Counted from the stretch's first letter, positions 11,113 to 22,689 are shown. The stretch is 64,000 bases of DNA from Phytophthora sp. 'mugwort' (GCA_033558025.1 JAUCEF010000008.1:1426001-1490000); one strand, 5' to 3'. The notes: generated by a model not told the origin, from the sequence alone. A program made the numbers and translations.

Positions 11113-12420
11113 ATGCCGCCCAGAAGCGACCCCCAGATGATCACCGCCGTGGCCCTGGCCCAGGTGGAAGACTCTATGCTGCGCCGGGAGGACAGTTTGC
11201 AAGAAACGGCGAATGAGATTGATGGCGAGTATTTGCACGTGTTCGAAGATGAAATCGGCTCTGACAGCCCGATCTACGACCGTTTTCTCGCCGATCAAGG
11301 ATCGGAGGGAATTTGCATCATGACCAACTATTCGCACGCTAAGTTCGAGACATTGTATGCTCTGGTCCAGCCAGCAATCTCGTCGCACTGGGATGTTGGG
11401 CGAGGTCGGAGATTTAAATGCACCGCGCGCGATGCTTTCTCCATGGAGTTGAACGTCCTGAAGGGGTACTCCCAGTGAGACATGCATGCCAAGGTTTTCG
11501 GGCGGAAGACGTCTTCGTTCGAAAAAAAGGCGATGAAAGTGCTCGCGCTGATAAAAAAAAGCCACTCGTGGATCAAATCATCCAGCCGATCACGATGACG
11601 CCGCAACGCCAAAAAGGCTCAACTGTTCAAGAACTACCGATACGCACTCTACACTACAAATGTGAAGTTCCAAGAGGCTCACCGTCCGAGTGGAAGATGC
11701 GCCGAAGCAAAAATGTATTATTCAGGTAAGCACCACCTTTATGGACTAAAACTTGAAGCGTCTGTTGCACTTCCTGACGTATGCGTCGCGCAGTCATCGT
11801 ACTATCCGGGTACCACGCACGACAACACCATCTTCACGGAGCGGAAAGAGCTTCACACAGACATGCTAGCCAAGAATGACGTCACTGGAGAGCTCGGGAT
11901 CGAAGACATGAAGAAGGCCACGAAGAATTTGGGCAAAGCTGGGCAGTCCTGGTAGACATGGGATACCAAGGTTCGGGACAGATAATCAGAACGATCCAAC
12001 CCAAGCGCAAACCTTGAAATGGAAAACTTACCAACGATGAAATTCAGCGTAACCGGCGCGTTTCTTCTGACTGCATCGTTGTCGAGATGTACGTCGGTCG
12101 CCTGAGCAAGCTGTGGGCGATCATGTCAGATACATTTCGTTGGAGCCACGACAAGTTCGACATGATCGCTAACATTACGAGCGCCTAGACGAACTACACA
12201 CGTCGCTAATGCCTCTCTTCGCTCAAGATGACACTGAAGAAGTGCATACGACGCGGTGAACAAGCAAAGGAAACGCGTGCTCGCAACCAAGCTACGTACC
12301 GTCGTCGCCGGGCCAACCGGATCAACCTCGAAATTCGCTCAAGCGGCTCGGAGCAATCGCAGTCATCGAAAGCATCTCAAACCCGGCATTTCTCGCCGTA
12401 CTAGCGTTGTAGCATCCAAC
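11113..12420 (+). pseudogene. PIF/Harbinger-like (DDE_4) transposase, frameshifted
   Basis: The first frame (11113-11478) holds an acidic N-terminus and a helix-turn-helix-like region (FETLYALVQPAISSHWDVG). After a frameshift near 11475 comes the DDE nuclease part. The segment MYYSGKHHLYGLKLEASVAL (about 11710-11770) and then YYPGTTHDNTIFTERKEL match the K-x-H-x-Y-G-x-K and PGS-x-(S/H)D pattern of Harbinger/IS5-type nucleases. Further frame-broken pieces follow (FRWSHDKFDMIANI near 12140; an Arg-rich tail TYRRRRANRINLEI near 12290). At least three stops or shifts make it inactive. Confidence 0.7.
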
Positions 12421-13748
12421 TGCTTGGTTGCGAGAGTCATATTCTCTCCGCCAGACATCCCTGCATACATGATACATAGTGGTAAACAAATAAAATTGTT
12501 TTCAGATCGGGAAAGTTGCGAGTAGGGGGAATCGAACCACCATCTTCTCTTTCGAAAGCTTTTCCGTTAAGCTGTACTGCTGTGAGTGTGGACGGAGCAT
12601 TATTTCCCCTAGGCCAGATATGGACCATCGCAGGTAGGTGACAACCCTTTTAGGGCGACATTTTTTAGCGCCACTCTCCCTTAATTCACCCCAAACAAGC
12701 TAATGCAAGGGGTAGTCAATCGCACACTGAGCTACAGGTCGCATGGCGACTTTGGGAAGCGCGATGGAAATGCAGCGTCTGTTTTTTTTTCATCTGTTGG
12801 TCTGTGCAATGGTTGGTATCCACTGAAATACGTAGGTCTGCAGAAAATCCAGTGACAGTCATTAATTAAGAATTATCTTAATCTCTACTCACTTTCTGAA
12901 GCTCAGCAATTTTTTTACAGTATTATATAAGAAAGACCTTCGAACATCTTGTGGTCAATTAACTGATTTTGTTATCTAATGTGCTGTCGATGACACCGGT
13001 ATAACATGAAAAATCTACATAGACTGCACTAATAGCACAACCTCAATAATTCCTCTTCTTCTTCATACATGCACTTAAAGTATTGTATTGTACTTAGGAA
13101 AACAGAGTGTCTCTAGCACAAGCTGCGTCGCAGCTACTGCTTCGTATAGCACCTCGCTTGACAACGTCTAACGCATAAAACAGAGAGATCAGAATCACTC
13201 GATGCATCGCCCGATTTCGAGACTCGCGGGTGCGAGCTTAACGACCACTCGGTTCTCCGTCTTTTGTTACGTGAAAACCGTCGGTATCCGCGTCGAAAGG
13301 GTTGTAGGAATCTGCCAATCGATAATCTTTTCGCGGCGGTTTTTACTGACGGCATGGAGCGTTTTCCATACGTATCTTTCGCACGCATAGAGGTTTTGGG
13401 GAACGAAATATCACTTCATACATGCAGGATACTGTATACCGATATGCTGTCGGCTTTCCTCATGCAGATAGATTCCGATAGGTAACCTGATTACTGAACG
13501 CGACATGTTATTTATCATTCTTTCCATCACGGAATTCAATCGAGTTGTTCCGAACTACAGCGGCCCGTACATTGAAGGCTTTTCCCTTGGGTGGATGCCT
13601 ATCTGTAATAATGATGTACGAAATATTTATTCGTTTTCTTGGGATCTGTTATCCGTGTTTGTTGGTCGATCACAAACTTGCGCGTCTACGTCACTGTCAC
13701 CTGAAATCTACTTTCCTCGTGCCAAACGACCAAATAGAAGCGAGGAAA
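12421..13748. other. Intergenic, mostly AT-rich; no gene supported
   Basis: This 1.3-kb stretch contains only short overlapping open frames without recognisable motifs. A tRNA-like B box at about 12523-12540 (minus) was examined and not accepted. The last 50 bp before 13749 are presumably the promoter of the decayed secreted-protein gene. Confidence 0.5.
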
Positions 13749-14594
13749 ATGCGTTTGAACCACGTCGTATTGGCAACTGTTGTTGCTCTGTGTGCTAGCA
13801 ACGATCTCGCTGTGGCCGGTACCAGTCGTGACTTGTTGTCCTTCTCGGCGACATTGAGGAACGCGCTGCTACAAAGACCGCGCCTATGTCAATCGGTACA
13901 TCATCCAATTTCGGATCCGACAGCGAATCCTGAGTTACGCAGGCACAGCAAGACCAAGACGCTTCTGAAAGCTGCGGCAGTTCCTCTCTGACGGGTGCCA
14001 CCAAGCCTTCAAGTTTCTGTCGGCGGAAAAGAAATGGGCAGCTTCAACCGCCTCGGGGTCGAGCAGCGACGCAAGTTGATCGGCAGCCTTGTTGTCCTTA
14101 AGCGGCAGCGACTGGGACACTTGATTGACATTGCGGCAGCGGGTTCAACGACTTAATCTACTTGAGCGGCAGTGAGCTGGACGCCTTGTTGAACACGTTA
14201 GGCCGCAGTGATCTGGGCGAGATGAGCGGCAGCGGATTGGACGACCTGCTTTCAATGAGAGGTAGTGAACTGTTGCCGGAATCGACTCGGGCACTGACAC
14301 TTCATTTTCTGCGTCTGCCACGAAGGCGCTGAAGAAGGAAAGGAACGCCCTGGCGCTTCTACGTCGGCCTCCGGTGTCTTGAATCATCTGCTCTCAGAGG
14401 ACAGTGCTACTGGCTGTGATGCACTTGCGAGCGAAAGTGCCTCTGGTAGCGACAGCTCTCTCGCTGACACTAAGACGCTCAAGGCGACGAAATAGAAGTA
14501 TGACGACCTCGGAAGAAACGTCGACTTCAGGATCAAGCGATGACGGCAGCAACTTGAGGGATTTGCTGCTCTCTTCGAGCGCTAGCAACTCGGG
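13749..14594 (+). pseudogene. Secreted Ser/Asp/Gly/Leu-rich protein gene, 5' part, interrupted by Copia
   Basis: The ATG at 13749 starts a clear signal peptide (MRLNHVVLATVVALC, then ASNDLAVAG). After about 37 codons the frame breaks. Downstream, in shifting frames, come pieces with a recurrent G-S-x-L-x-x-L-L pattern: SGSELDALLNTL, GSGLDDLLSM, and SDDGSNLRDLLLSS at about 14529-14570. The Copia LTR begins at 14595, right after ...AACTCGGG. The 3' part of the gene resumes at 20428. I do not recognise the family. A repetitive, Ser-rich secreted protein would fit a cell-surface or apoplastic protein, but that is inference. It is non-functional as it stands. Confidence 0.55.
14448..14594 (+). repeat. 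147-bp direct repeat, left copy (flanks the Copia element)
   Basis: This sequence is repeated at 20428-20573. Over the last 93 bp I count 4 mismatches (about 96% identity). Both copies end in ACTCGGG, and in the left copy the LTR starts there. It is far too long for a retrotransposon target-site duplication. Confidence 0.9.
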
Positions 14595-14891
14595 TGTTCG
14601 GATCCGGTTTCGCTTACGACAGTTAGGATCGTGTCGGTGAGGGAGAAACGATCGACGCAGTCTCCCACAAGAGGGACAAGGCCCAAGAACAACCGAGAAC
14701 AGAGTACTGCCGAGCAAAGGGTGCTTTAATGTCTCTTTGCATGTTTCGTATATCGTCTCAGCCTCGAAAGAACATCTAGGTAACAAGTGATTCGGGAGAA
14801 GAGGGCTGGGTTAAGGAAACATGACTGATTGCATTTAGTTGATTGTCCTCTTCCTGGCTCAAGAGCTCTGCTGCGGACATGAGTCATAACA
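14595..14891 (+). repeat. 5' LTR of the Copia element (297 bp)
   Basis: It begins TGTTCGGATCC and ends CATAACA, immediately before the primer-binding site. The alignment to the 3' LTR is clear from GTTAGGATCGTGTCGGTGAG to TCTGCTGCGGAC. Confidence 0.85.
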
Positions 14892-14903
14892 GGGTTATGA
14901 GCC
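14892..14903 (+). promoter_or_regulatory. Copia primer-binding site (initiator tRNA-Met anticodon loop)
   Basis: GGGTTATGAGCC directly after the 5' LTR is complementary to the anticodon loop of initiator tRNA-Met. The same core occurs in the Copia element at the left edge. Confidence 0.7.
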
Positions 14904-14946
14904 GAAGACTTGCATAAGGCAAGTCAGAAATGTTCAATGCTCCAAA

Positions 14947-15840
14947 ATGGCCAACAACGTAGAACGCAATAAAAGTGGTCGCCCAGTGAATTGGCACGGC
15001 CAGTCATAGGTGTACTATAAAAACATTATGGAGATTGCATTCGAGGAAAAGGAGATACTCGAGTACATGAATGGTACAAAGACTCTCACGACGAACGCAA
15101 ATGCTGATGAAAAGAAGGCATTCAATGGAGCTCAAGTCAACGTGAAGCAAGTAATTATGGCATCACTCTCGATGGAGCTTGGACAGCGGGTGATGACGAA
15201 GAAGACCGGGACGGATATGTGGAAGTACTTGGAGCTTGTATGAGGGCAAAACGAACGATGCCACCCATACAAACCAGGAAATCATACTCTATAACAAGCT
15301 GCATGCGGTTAAGTGCAAGCCCAACTGGGAGGGGCCCAGCACGTGAATAGTATGTCCATGATGAAATCATAATTGGCAGCGTTGAACGCTGACATCCGAG
15401 ATCCCATCTTCATAAAATCTGCTGATGAAATCTCTACCGTCAAACCCGTGATTCGATCGTCTGCGTGGAATTGTGGAAATTGGAGCAAAAGAAGTTGACA
15501 CCCCTATAAGGTTGAAGGACTAAATAATTCGCGTGGACAGCTACAACAAATGCGACCGAGAGTTGGGCCAAATTAGTGGAATTACTCAGCCGCAGATGCA
15601 ACCTCAAGGGAAAAGCCGAAGCCGCAGCACATGCCTTCCCATAATGTTGGGAATAGGCAAGTCACTCCGGAGAGAACGGCTGCAATTGCTGCAAAGAAGG
15701 CAAACTAACAACAAGAAACTGTTTTTATTGCCACCGTCCGAGCCACAAACAGACCGAGTGTCCCAAGAAGAGGAACATACCACAAGACCCTCAAGGAAAA
15801 CGTCAAACTGCCTACACAAAACGAGCAGTGCATGCGGCAG
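14947..15840 (+). pseudogene. Copia Gag with CCHC zinc knuckle, broken
   Basis: Gag starts at the ATG at 14947 (MANNVERNKSGRPVNWHGQS) and meets a TAG within 20 codons. It continues in frame at 15010-15243, where the UBN2-type core is visible, then shifts frame. A perfect CX2CX4HX4C zinc knuckle (CFYCHRPSHKQTEC) is encoded at 15720-15761. In a live element it would package the RNA. Confidence 0.8.
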
Positions 15841-18800
15841 ATGAAGTGGGTGAGAAACATGATTATGATGGTGACGGGACGCCACAAAACAAAGCTGCTG
15901 TGCAAGACCCACCGGCAATTAAAGACCTGTCAGTAGAAGTTAGTAGGGACCGAAATGCAGATGAATATTCTACCTGGGAATGGTGCTTTGACAATGCCGC
16001 GACCGTTCACGTGGCGAGTGACATCCGATACTTCACCCTTTATACTCCGTTCGAGAATGCAAAAGCGGTATGCGTGCGCGGATTCAAAAAGAATTTCGCG
16101 ACCAAGCCACTTGGGCAAGAAAATGTCCAGATCGTGGCGGAGAAAGGAAATACGAAAAGATCAAGGATATGATGTGGAGTACCACGAGCGTGACGGTAAC
16201 AAGTGTACCAACTCTGGAAACAAGCCGAAAAGATACTGGAAGTCGGGCGCGACAAGAGTGGACTCTACACCTTTACGGCTCAAAATGCTTCCTTCCGGAT
16301 CCGAAGCAGACGAACAGTTGGCAAATAGCCTCGACTTTATAGTTGGCCCTAGAGCTAGCGTCGCCGCAGCAGATGGTGCCGTTGATTTGCAGCGTTGGCA
16401 CGAGCGCCTTGGTCATTTGTGGCCTCAGTACGTAACGATGATGGTCGACCGAGGTCTAGTGACTGGGATGATGCTACAGCAGCGCGGTTTTGACGGTTGT
16501 GAGGCTGTCACATGGGAAAGGAGCGCATGCCATCTCCCGCGAACCAACTAGAACGAGGGATCACACAAAAAACCAAGTGATATTTGCAGACTGGCTGTTC
16601 CCTCACCACAACAGTGGCATAATGCCGAGAGAGCAGTTCTAGTTATTATTGATGGCTACTCTCGATTCACTACGGTCTATCCATTGAATTCGAAGTCGGC
16701 AGCCGAGGTGAACGCGGGCATGAAACGGTACACTATCTGGGCAGAATGGCAATTCAGTGGTTTCCCTGTGCTTAAGGCGATCACTGACAATGGGGGCGAA
16801 TTTGTAAACGCCGAGATGCACGAGTGGTATCAGGAGCGGGGGATCGCACTATTGCCAACCCGTCCACATAGCTCGCACGTGAATCCGTGTGAGCGGGTCC
16901 CCAGACATTAGTGCACATGTTGAAGACCATGATGCACATGGCCGGATTACCGAAGTCCTTCTGGATGTATGCCTTGAAAATGGCAACATTCTTTCGGAAC
17001 CGATCTTACCACAGCGCGACGAAGGACACACCGTATTCCAGAATGATGGGAAAGAAGCCAGAAATGCACAATATCAAGCGGGTTGGATCCATAGTGTATG
17101 TGCATATAGCTATCGGGCCTTCGTCGAAAACTCGACGAAAATTAGTCGAGTTGGTTTCTTAGTGGGGTATCTCGAAGGACAAGCTGGCTACCAGGTGTCC
17201 TTTTCAACGGGGCATACTGATTAGCACGTTCTCCATGCGTCTATAAACGAACGATCGTCTAGAAGGATCGATACGAGGATAGCTATCGATCATCAGTCTC
17301 TGAATGGTTGACAACAGTAGATAAAGCAGACGAAGATGATGCTAAAACAAATACTGAGGCCGAAGATAAGAAGGAACAAGCTGAAAATGGCATCAGCGAT
17401 ACGGCGTCAGAGCTACCTGACTATGAAGACCTTGAAGATATAAAGCCAATAATAACTACTCAGGAGGACGAAAATCCCAGCGAGAACGAAGAAGAAATTA
17501 ATGAGTGGGCCGCAATACTCATGTACTCAGATTGTCCCCGTCCAGAAATTGAGGCGACCCTGCCCCAAGAAAATAATTCGCGGAGTCATGCTTCTCGCGT
17601 TCGTCAAGAAATTAATGATTCGACTACTGGGGCGGTTCCAGAATTGTATGATAATGCGAAATCCAACATCGCCGATGAGCACGAAGAGAAAGCACCGACC
17701 GACGTATCTATGGTTTCTGTTGATGAAAATGATCAAGAAGAAGAAAAGGCTGATGTCTTGGTCACTAAAAGGCGATTCGTTACCAGCGGCTGCGAATAAA
17801 TTACTGAATAACCCAAACATTATCCCGAAGATTGGGCTAAACTTCCACCATGGGATAGACTGGATATCGTGGGCGAATACTCGAATGGACAACTTCCCAT
17901 CACTTAGACGAGGAAGAAGAGGGGAACAAACAGGAAGGCTCTTACGAGCAGAACGGCTCAGATAAATTTTCAGAGACTGTGGATGAGGAAGACCCAAGAA
18001 GACCATCTACAATTACGCTAGAGCGAGCTGGATCTGATGACGGAAAAATTGTACCCGACGACGACAAGCCTAAGTCCCTAAACTCTACGATGAAGACGAG
18101 AATGTTCATCTTGAAGCGAAGATATTATCGCTGTTGGTGCTGGAAATGGCATGGACGTCTGTATGATCCCTGAGCATTTAACCGGAGTTCAAAGATCCTC
18201 GCTTGAAGCTGAACTTGAAGATATTCAAGATGCCAAACGACAGCGAGACCTTGCCGGGCTACCTCGACGCATGCAACTAAGAACGGAAGCAGAACGCCGT
18301 TCACCGCAACGATTTGATGACTTCATCTCTACGCAATTACTGCGAACACGAATCTTTTTATGGTAGAGATGGCAAAGAAGGTGAACAAAGATGGCACATA
18401 GGGGACGTAATGATTCCACGTACATATCGTGAAGCAATAACAGCATGAATTACGACAGCAAGGCATGGGGCAAGAGATAGACGCAAAAGGGTGTGCTTGA
18501 ACTCATTGATGAAACCGAAATGCCAAATCACGCCCACTTACTAGGTACAGTGTAGAGATACCAGGCAAAAACAGATAATGAAGGATTTGTCTTACGATGG
18601 CGTTCTCCATTGGTCGGCCAAGGAGATATCAAAAATTTCAAATTGATTACATCGTGACCTTCTCACCAGTAGCTCGCATGAGGCATTCGGGTGGTGGTAG
18701 CTATCGCTGCTGCAAATTTAAGACTATTACTATATCAAGGCGGCATAAATACGGCGTACATAAATGCTGGCTTGAAGATCAAGCAGTACGTCTGCGGAGT

Positions 18801-19735
18801 AACAGGTTTCCCATGTCCACCCGGAAAGATCTATCGTGTGAACCAAGCACGCTATGGACTGCATCAATCAGGAGCAGAATGGTATGAAGAAGTGGATAAA
18901 ATGGTTGAAGTCAAGAGGTTTCGAGCCAACACAGACTGAACCATACATTTATGTGTATACCAAGGATGGAGTTATTCGCTTTGATTCCACTTTATGTCGA
19001 CGACGTTGTGCTAGCCACAAGCTCAGAAGAATTCAAGACATCTCTATTCTAGGCAATCGACGAAAAATATGGCTTTAAGACGGAGGACTACTTCACAGTT
19101 TTCTTTGTGTTCAATAAAATGAAGAAGACATTCGAATCCACCAAGAAAAGTATTGCAAGGAGATCATGCAGCGATTTGAACTCGACAAAGTTCACAGCAG
19201 TGCTACCCCAATGGAGACCAATGCGAAATATAGTAAACTGATAATGCAAGCGAACGAGAAACCTTCCTCGTTTGATTACCGCGGAGCAATTGGCTCTCTT
19301 ATGTACCTAGCTACGAGCACCAGACCGGATATTGCTTTCTCAGTAGGTTACCTGAGTCGTTTCGTGAACAATCCTACACAGAAACACTGTGGCGCGATGA
19401 AACGAGTCCTGCGATATTTGGTAAGGACAACAAATATCGGAATCGTGTACTCGACCGATGACTCAAAGGCAGATCAGATTATTATCTGTGATCACGGTGA
19501 TGCGGACTGGGGAAACGACCCCGATACAAGAAAAGGTATTACTGGCTACGTAATCACCATTGCAGGAGGAGCAGTGGCCTGGGAAGCAAGACGACAGACG
19601 ATAATCGCGTAGTCTACTGCCGAGGTCGAATATGTAGCCACATGCGAAGCAACCATGGAGGATCAAGGAATTGTGAATACGCTCGGTGAAGTCCTACCAC
19701 GGGTTAACGTTGTAACCAACTAAATGTGGGGGTCG
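15841..19735 (+). pseudogene. Copia Pol: protease, integrase, reverse transcriptase, RNase H
   Basis: The protease site reads WCFDNAATVHVA (Asp codon 15990-15992; D-N-A instead of the usual D-[ST]-[AG]). The pre-integrase domain with HERLGH lies near 16396. The integrase core shows its three acids: D at 16651, D at 16786 (TDNGGEF) and E at 16891 (CERV). An acidic linker spans 17308-17799. Reverse transcriptase pieces start near 18640 (IVTFSPVARM), with YVDD at 18993-19004 in a frame different from the flanks. RNase H spans about 19160-19660, with DADWGNDPDTRKGITGY and the STAEVEYVA box preceded by a TAG stop. Many frameshifts rule out function. Confidence 0.85.
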
Positions 19736-20005
19736 ACAGTAGTGCTGCTATTGCTCTCGCAACTGCTCCAGCATACAACTGCAAGACACGTCATATTGAA
19801 CTACGCTGGCACTATCTGCGTGACCAAGTACTAAGGAACTCGTGGAAATACACAATGTAGCTGGTACGGATAACCCTGCTGATATGTTCATCAAGGCACT
19901 TCCAAGAAACAGCTCGGGAACATATCGGTCGAAACTTGGTATGTCGGACAAATTATCGAGACCCGCCAATTGCTGAAAGTTTTCTCGATTGTAGTCGGAG
20001 GGGAG

Positions 20006-20321
20006 CGTTTTCGGATTCGGATTCGTTTGCGACCGTTAGGATCGTGTCGGTGAGAAAGAAACGATCGACGCAGTCTCCCACAAGAGGGGCAAGGCCCAAG
20101 AACAACCAAGAACAGAGTACCGCCGAGCCAAAGGGTGCTTTAATGTCTCTTTGCATGTTTTGTAAATCCTTTCAGTCTCGAAAAGAACGTCTAGGTAACA
20201 AATGATTCGGGAGAATTATCAATTGTAGAGCATAATGGCAAAAGCGGCTGAGTTAGGGAAATCACTGATTGCCTTTAGTTGATTGTCCTCTTCCTGGCTC
20301 AAGGGCTCTGCTGCGGACCTG
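20006..20321 (+). repeat. 3' LTR of the Copia element
   Basis: It follows a purine tract (GGAGGGGAG, 19997-20005). The expected TG start has decayed to CG. It matches the 5' LTR but carries an extra stretch of about 25 bp near 20215-20245. Its end runs into the inverted repeat described at 20271-20396. Confidence 0.8.
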
Positions 20322-20396
20322 TTACGAATCAGGTTATGTATGAATCAGGTCCGCAGCAGAGGTCCTGAACCAGGAAGAGGACAATCAACTAAATGC
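20271..20396. repeat. Inverted LTR-end duplication (51-bp arms, 24-bp spacer)
   Basis: The last 51 bp of the 3' LTR (20271-20321) are repeated in inverted orientation at 20346-20396 with a few mismatches. The spacer holds short direct copies of GAATCAGG. The right arm is therefore a truncated LTR end facing the other way. Confidence 0.9.
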
Positions 20397-20410
20397 ACCG
20401 ACTTAAGGGT

Positions 20411-20454
20411 CTTAGTGTCAGCGATAGAGCGGCAGCTCTATCGCTGGCACTAAG
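20411..20454. repeat. Palindrome with 20-bp arms in the secreted-protein pseudogene
   Basis: CTTAGTGTCAGCGATAGAGC pairs with 20435-20454 (one mismatch) around a GGCA loop. It lies directly beside the inverted LTR end, so both probably come from one fold-back rearrangement. Confidence 0.9.
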
Positions 20455-20573
20455 ACGCGTAAGACGACGAAAAAGAAGATGACGACCTCGGAAGAAACGT
20501 CGACTTCAAGATCAAGCGATGACGGCAGCAACTTGAGCGATTTGCTGCTCTCTTCGAGCGCCAGCGACTCGGG
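20428..20573 (+). repeat. 147-bp direct repeat, right copy
   Basis: Partner of 14448-14594. It continues past the Copia insertion point into CTCTGAGAATTC, so this copy holds the uninterrupted version of the target. Confidence 0.9.
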
Positions 20574-20840
20574 CTCTGAGAATTCGACGACATCCGCCGC
20601 GGGATCGTCGACGAGGGCGGCAACTACTTGGACGGTCTGCTGTCCTTGACCGACAGCGATTTGTTGCCTTCGAGCATCGATGACGCCTTAAAGGCTGCTG
20701 CCTCTCTCCAGACGAAGCACAGGGCTCCCGTAACCCATGCAGATGACTCGGCCAGTGAAACGCCATCAGAAATGGAGAAACTGGTAGCCACCACGGCAGC
20801 TGCGACCAAAACGACCCCATTACAGTGCGGCAATGGTTGA
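20428..20840 (+). pseudogene. Secreted Ser-rich protein gene, 3' part
   Basis: This continues the gene that starts at 13749. In one frame it reads SDDGSNLSDLLLSSSASDSG. After a shift it reads DGLLSLTDSDLLPSSIDDAL (from 20628) and ends at a stop at 20840 after a Thr/Ala-rich tail. The GS-x-L-x-x-LL style repeats match those left of the Copia element. The frame change near 20590 makes this half defective as well. Confidence 0.5.
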
Positions 20841-21389
20841 TAGTCGGATGTGAAGTCGTGGTTTAAAAGTACATTTGCCAACGGTGACAGGTGCTGATCG
20901 ACTTCGTGCAGACTTCGCCTTGAGAAACAATCATTCGTGCAATAATATTCATTTTATTGTTGCGTTTGCTTGAGTAAAGCATGTAGGCATTGACATATTC
21001 ACTCTACTGCTAATCCCAAGTAACGCGAACATTACGCCCATCATAAAATACTTTGCATTGAAATTAAGTGTAACGTAGCAGAAGGGATTATTGCCAAATT
21101 CGGACCCCTAAGGAAAAGTGAAAATTCTTCATGTGTTTTACGTTAAAATCAACAATTTTATCAAAAAAACATGAGATCAAATAAAGCTCTATTCGTTAAA
21201 GTATTGGAGACGCTAAGCTTGCAAGAATTGACGACAGTGTGCTCAGCGAAAAACAACGGTGAAAACAAAACGTGAACTTGTCTTTACGCAGATTATTGCC
21301 GAAACCCACCATACCAAATGCAGCATAAATCTGGGGATGATTGCAGCTACATATCAATGTTTTGCAAGTCCTCGCGCGTGAAGACCTGA
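20841..21389. other. Intergenic, AT-rich
   Basis: No coding signal. The right part probably contains the worn 3' end of the minus-strand pogo-like remnant that follows. Confidence 0.4.
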
Positions 21390-21840
21390 CGGTTCACATC
21401 AATTGTCTCGCCGCTTGTGAGCCTTTGTAGACGACGCAGGAAGCACTAAGATCTCCTTCTGCACGATCTCTCTGACTTTGAGCCAGGTCGGCAACTCGAA
21501 GTCCGTGACGCACCCGCCATCTTGAAAGAGCTTGAGCCGACGCTGTTGTTGAAATAGTGACAATGACCAAAGCCCACACGCTCTAAAGCCAGCAATCACA
21601 CTGGTAGGCTTGTCCATGATGCTCTTGGTCTACGCGGTACTCACCAGTAGAATGGCGGTTTTGCGCGCGATAGAACCTTTGCCTCCATTCAGATTGTACT
21701 CGCGCATCACGGCGTCGATACTGGCTTTGAATGGCTTGAATACGGCTGCGTCAGGCGGCTGCAGAAGGTGAGTGGCGTTCGCTGACAGGAGTAAGAGGGT
21801 GATCTTGAGTAGCACCGCCTCACGCACGATCTCACCGTTT
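21390..21840 (-). pseudogene. Pogo/Tigger-like (DDE_1) transposase, C-terminal remnant
   Basis: On the minus strand NATHLLQPPDAAVFKPFKAS (about 21710-21780) is the block around the end of the DDE_1 domain, where intact relatives read NATHLLQPLD. After a frame change near 21630 comes MDKPTSVIAGFRACGLWSLS (from 21617), the conserved tail of the same family. The N-terminal and first catalytic parts are missing. The plus-strand pogo-like element at 25.6 kb belongs to the same broad group. Confidence 0.7.
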
Positions 21841-22689
21841 TAGTGGCTGCTGCATCGGCAATAAACTGGGTTGGCTGATATATGTCTTGGCACTAATTTT
21901 TGTAATCGGCAGCGATACGTTACCAGTACTGTACAGTGCTGCAAACGTAATATCCTGTAATCACCGATAAAGGTCTGTCATTCTTCAGAACAATCCCTAT
22001 TGAACGACGATCACAAGACAGCAACTACCGATGAGGAGTCCATAGTATGTGTATGAGTCGGCTGAATCTCTCAGTAACTGTAATATTCACTTGTAGCTTG
22101 TGTTTGGTTAAGCATTGTATGTGAGGTAGAAGCGATGGGTCCGGGATGACCCTGAGCATCGTACACGTTGATGAGAACTACCGCGGCCGTGGTTCAAGCT
22201 GTAGAAATTGTCGGTTCGACCATCATGCCGCAAAACATTTCTTTTACCTGCACTCGGCGCTGGTGCATTCGAGTCAGTTGAATCGACACAGCGAGTATGA
22301 TCTTTAAGCCAACAAGTACTTTGCATCAAGTCTGCTATCGTTGATGCTGTTTTCAGTTTTTAATTGCGAATGTTCTTACTGAAGTATTTTCAAACTTGAT
22401 GTACTGTACACAGGTTGACGTGATGAAGGTCTTCATTTCTCAAACAAGCACGCGAACTTTTATGAAGCAAGCCGTTCAAGATGAAGTTGCTGTTCCCCAA
22501 TTCTAGGACTGTAATGTTCTTATATTTAGCCTCGCACAATCGGAATACCGTCGACATGATGAACATGCTTAGAACATTTCCACCAGCTACAAGGAAGACG
22601 CAGTGCTTGAAGATCTGCATGCCGCCAATACGTCATGCTATGAGGGTTAATGTCGAGCCCGCCGGCGAATATGCCAAAGTAGAAATGCT
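21841..22689. other. Unassigned stretch
   Basis: No recognised gene. A minus-strand open frame at 22390-22620 contains a hydrophobic segment but no motif I can name. The region ends at an inverted-repeat element. Confidence 0.4.

Larger units (their letters stand above)
14595..20325 (+). mobile_element. Ty1/Copia LTR retrotransposon with both LTRs, degenerate
   Basis: The element is about 5.7 kb, with 5' LTR (14595-14891), primer-binding site, Gag, protease, integrase, reverse transcriptase and RNase H in Copia order, polypurine tract (19997-20005) and 3' LTR (20006 to about 20321). The two LTRs differ by many substitutions, and the 3' copy has an insertion of about 25 bp. The coding region has numerous stops, so the insertion is old. 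It interrupts the secreted-protein gene at 13749. Confidence 0.9.

Noticed and set aside
12518..12583. tRNA-like sequence on the minus strand: a GGTTCGATTCC B-box and a GCTT/AAGC D-stem-like pair
   Set aside because: The distance between the arms is about 7 nt too short for an anticodon arm plus variable loop, and only four of seven acceptor pairs form. At best a tRNA-derived scrap.
13134..13388. 84-codon minus-strand open frame, basic and Ser-rich
   Set aside because: No signal peptide, motif or supporting context; it overlaps plus-strand frames of similar length.
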